Assembly: GCA_910584965.1 (NCBI GenBank)
Contig: CAJUDZ010000005.1
Coordinates: 62,001 to 126,000, forward strand
Source: an uncultured Lachnospiraceae bacterium
Lineage (GTDB): Bacteria > Bacillota > Clostridia > Lachnospirales > Lachnospiraceae
DNA: 64,000 nt
Direction: 5' to 3'
Position 1 is the stretch's first letter; each line of letters starts with the position of its first letter. The notes beneath the pieces are model-generated. The model saw only the letters and a program-made list of their open reading frames with translations, made no database searches and was not told where the DNA came from. Position numbers and translations under genes: made by a program. Positions 61,591 through 64,000 of the stretch are shown one piece after another.

Positions 61591-62793
61591 TTACATACTT
61601 TTCTCGTACTTTTCAACCGTTTCGAGTATTTCCTTCCCATACTGCGGATAGCGGTTCACGAGTTCCTTGATTTCCTTCTGAGCGCCGCCCGCCACCATAT
61701 CCTTGTTATAATCCATTCTTCTTCTGAGCGACTGTCTCCTGATAATCAGGCCGTGCCGTATCTCCACCATTTCCTTACGGTCGAGAATCGCTTCCGTCTG
61801 ATGAAGCCAGATCGCCGGGTCCTTGATTTGATATCTTCTTAAAATTTTAATCAGCTCCTGCTGAGTATAATCCAGATCGATTTCCGCCCGCCTGCATTTT
61901 TCCCGCTCTTCCTTTTCCTGAAAATACAGATTCCATGCCTTTTCCAGCTCTTCCGCACTCGTCACGTCGTATTTCAGATACAGGTAATCGAGCAGATTCG
62001 TATTATTGACATAACGGATTTTGACGCGGTTCTGCAGCAGAATAATTTTGTTTATGCTCAGCTCAACCCGCTGTAAGTCCCGCTTCGCTTCCGTATGCTT
62101 CACGTAGATGAGCGTAATCGCCAAAGCCGCGACGCCCGCGGTAATCAGATAGCCGGCCTTTGTATCCATTTCCAGCAGAAACTGAAGGCCCAGCAGCAGC
62201 GCAAAACACAGCCCCAAAGCGGTTACGCAGATTACCGCCATTCCCCTCGTATCCGCAATGGCGCTCGTCAGCTCGTTTTTGCGGTAATAGTAGGCGTGTT
62301 TTTCTCCTTCCAGACGGTTTAAGTCTTTCTTGATCAGGTCCTGGTAAGCCTCCGCTTCTTTCAGCCTGCTGCACCCTTCTTCGATCTCGTCTAACATCCG
62401 TTCGATCTGCTGATAACGCGAATCGCTCATCCGCCGCTTTCTGCCCATATAATCGTCCCGGCTGTTCTGCAAAAGCTCTACCCGCTTGGCACAGCTTTTC
62501 AGTTCTTCCGCTTCTTCTTCCGGAAGCGCCTCGATTTCCTCCATATCTTTCAGATAGGAAGTCACCGTATTGTATTCAAAGTTCAGGTTTTCCAGTTCTT
62601 TTGTGGCATCCTTCATCTTTTCCAGGCAGTTACGGACGAAAGCTTCCCGTACTTCCCGGTTGGTAAAGTCTACCCGCTCTTCTTCCGCGGAATCTTCCCA
62701 GTCTTCTTCATAGTCAATCTCTTCCTGTTTCTTTTTCCACTTCCCAAAAATCCGCTTAAATATGTTCGTCCCTTTTTTCAACGTTTCATACAC
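61591..62793 (-). CDS. Unrecognised coiled-coil membrane protein
   Basis: 400 residues. The first ~180 residues are highly charged and coiled-coil (CAKRVELLQNSRDDYMGRKR). Two closely spaced membrane helices at about 185-235 (MAVICVTALGLCFALLLGLQFLLE and GYLITAGVAALAITLIYV) form a hairpin. The C-terminal ~160 residues are again coiled-coil. Both long ends should face the cytosol. I do not recognise the family. Its start overlaps the end of the TPR-like gene, indicating one operon, with purC downstream. Confidence 0.82.
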   Translation of the reverse strand: MYETLKKGTNIFKRIFGKWKKKQEEIDYEEDWEDSAEEERVDFTNREVREAFVRNCLEKMKDATKELENLNFEYNTVTSYLKDMEEIEALPEEEAEELKSCAKRVELLQNSRDDYMGRKRRMSDSRYQQIERMLDEIEEGCSRLKEAEAYQDLIKKDLNRLEGEKHAYYYRKNELTSAIADTRGMAVICVTALGLCFALLLGLQFLLEMDTKAGYLITAGVAALAITLIYVKHTEAKRDLQRVELSINKIILLQNRVKIRYVNNTNLLDYLYLKYDVTSAEELEKAWNLYFQEKEEREKCRRAEIDLDYTQQELIKILRRYQIKDPAIWLHQTEAILDRKEMVEIRHGLIIRRQSLRRRMDYNKDMVAGGAQKEIKELVNRYPQYGKEILETVEKYEKSM

Positions 62794-63626
62794 TCCCTGT
62801 ATTCGTCTTTCAGCATATTCGTCAGTTTTTCTATCTCTTCATAATACGACGCCGGATTCCCCGCGGTGCTGCTGCCGTCCTCCCTGCATACGCGCAGCGT
62901 GAATAACATCCGGTTTTCGTCGGTCATCTCATATGCGCCCGCCGCCTGTTCCATCCTGCGTTCCACCCTGAGCGAAACATCATGCCATTCCGGATGCTGC
63001 GCGAGAAAATCCACATAGTCGCTTTCCTTATCCTGCATACGCCTCGCCGTTAAATACAACGCCAGGCTTTCCTCGCTGCCGTTCGCCTGGTAAGCCGCCA
63101 GAAAATCTTCCTGCGCCCGTTCAAACAAAAACAGCTTCGCATGGACAACGCCCCTGTTATGCAGCACCTTTCCCCGCAGCTCCCGTTCCCCGGCAGGCAG
63201 CCCGGAAAGCAGCTCGTCGTAACGGTCGAGCGCCAGCATATAATGGCCGTTCTGCAGCATATAATCCGCCTTCGTTTTCTGCCGTTCATAAGGATTCAGT
63301 CCGGCGCTGTTCCGAATGACCGTCTCCGCATGGGATACCATCTCTTTAGGATACAGACCGGCATATTCCAATATCATTCCCACATACGCGCTGGCGCTTC
63401 CCTTCTGATTCACGAGCGAATAAAGCGCACGGGCCAGCGTCGGAAGGCCGCACTGATCGTCCAGCCAGCGCGCCAGCTTATCGCTGACGATTTCCTGATC
63501 GATCAGTTCCACATTTTCCATAAAGCAGTAACACAACTCTTCCAGTGAATATAAGTTTACATAAGTTTTTTCAAAAAAATATGGGATTTCCGCGCACTTC
63601 CCCGTCCCCAATATAATGCGGCTCAT
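62778..63626 (-). CDS. TPR-like cytosolic protein of unknown function
   Basis: 282 residues from the ATG at 63626 (MSRIILGTGKCAEIPYFFEK); an upstream in-frame start at 63740 would overlap the preceding gene. Helical repeats resembling TPRs run through the middle (DYMLQNGHYMLALDRYDELL, LHNRGVVHAKLFLFERAQED). No catalytic motif is visible. The next gene overlaps by 16 bp. Together with the flanking genes it looks like one functional unit, but the role is unknown. Confidence 0.8.
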   Translation of the reverse strand: MSRIILGTGKCAEIPYFFEKTYVNLYSLEELCYCFMENVELIDQEIVSDKLARWLDDQCGLPTLARALYSLVNQKGSASAYVGMILEYAGLYPKEMVSHAETVIRNSAGLNPYERQKTKADYMLQNGHYMLALDRYDELLSGLPAGERELRGKVLHNRGVVHAKLFLFERAQEDFLAAYQANGSEESLALYLTARRMQDKESDYVDFLAQHPEWHDVSLRVERRMEQAAGAYEMTDENRMLFTLRVCREDGSSTAGNPASYYEEIEKLTNMLKDEYRECMKR

Positions 63627-63712
63627 ATACTGCCCGCCTTTCCCCATGTGATCTGCCGGCCTTATTTTGCGGTCTCCGCGGCCTTTTTTATCCGGCTCCG
63701 TATTGTCTTTTC

Positions 63713-64000
63713 CTATGTGACCGCGAACTGTTTGACCCACACTTTACTGCTGGTCGGAAACAGTTCCCCGAATCCCAGATCCGTTATCTGCGCTTCCACG
63801 CATTCCGCCGAGGTCATTCTGATTTTGATAAAGTATCTGCCGAATGCCCCCGTCCTGACCGGAGCATCCTCCAGAATAAATTCCCGCAGCTGGGCGCGCT
63901 TTCCCGTCAGCGGCGTGACGAGAAAAGAAAGGACGTTTTCGTCTCCCGGCAAAAGGATATCGCACTCTTTGTATACCTCGTACCAGTTCTCGCCCGCATC
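63713..64000 (-). CDS. C-terminal part of an unrecognised protein (runs off window)
   Basis: The frame is open from the right edge to a TGA... stop region at 63713 and encodes ~95 residues, including WYEVYKECDILLPGDENV, RYFIKIRMTSAECVEAQI and a C-terminal ITDLGFGELFPTSSKVW. No start is within the window. The beta-strand-rich end recalls large accessory proteins in similar Lachnospiraceae clusters, but I cannot name the family. It is upstream of and probably co-transcribed with the TPR-like gene. Confidence 0.7.
   Translation of the reverse strand, partial: DAGENWYEVYKECDILLPGDENVLSFLVTPLTGKRAQLREFILEDAPVRTGAFGRYFIKIRMTSAECVEAQITDLGFGELFPTSSKVWVKQFAVT

Overview
The window looks like a chromosomal segment of a motile, spore-forming anaerobe of the Clostridia, most likely Lachnospiraceae. 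The grounds are: a Firmicutes-type codY-flgB flagellar operon; a gpr-spoIIP-lepA-hemW sporulation/housekeeping block that resembles the Bacillus order; sigma-K; clostridial-style pur genes; and a type IV pilus cluster of Gram-positive type. Only two genes, rpsT and a PurF-like gene, lie on the plus strand. All others lie on the minus strand, so the text below follows the minus-strand direction of transcription.

1-9.5 kb: flagellar basal-body/hook operon flgB-flgC-fliE-fliF-fliG-fliH-fliI-fliJ-(MotE-like)-fliK-flgD, the last gene cut by the window edge. It starts from a good vegetative promoter downstream of codY. 9.7-12.8 kb: codY, with a near-consensus CodY box upstream of its promoter, and topA. 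13-32 kb: a ten-gene type IV pilus operon (pilC, pilA, pilD, a pilM-pilN fusion, a PilO-like gene, four pilin-like proteins of unusual size, and a 1,826-residue surface protein with acidic Gly/Asp repeats). It has one clear promoter and a terminator at the far end. 32.5-34.2 kb: pilB as a single-gene unit, with a predicted c-di-GMP-binding N-terminus. 34.3-37.2 kb: yifB (comM)-dprA. 37.4-40.5 kb: sigK, a degenerate HD-GYP gene and pilT in one apparent operon. The pilus block therefore sits between dprA/yifB and topA.

40.5-47.2 kb: hemW, lepA, an unrecognised membrane protein, spoIIP and gpr. rpsT diverges from gpr across a region with a duplicated repeat. 48-51 kb: a TPM-domain protein, a zinc-ribbon membrane protein and a TMEM165/GDT1 transporter, headed by a probable Mn2+ (yybP-ykoY) riboswitch. 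51.2-52.6 kb: a PurF paralogue on the plus strand. It has lost the glutaminase nucleophile but kept the PRPP motif and the four cluster cysteines. Next come an array of hairpin repeats, a minimal sufC-sufB-like pair, and an AT-rich patch with a 5'-truncated HipA/CtkA-like kinase and a small gene.

56-61.5 kb: purine genes in transcription order purC, purF, purB, purA. 61.6-64 kb: three unrecognised genes (a coiled-coil membrane protein, a TPR-like protein and a protein cut by the window edge).

The most unusual content is the pilus operon with giant accessory proteins, the pseudo-glutaminase PurF paralogue, the degenerate HD-GYP protein between sigK and pilT, and the hairpin repeat array.
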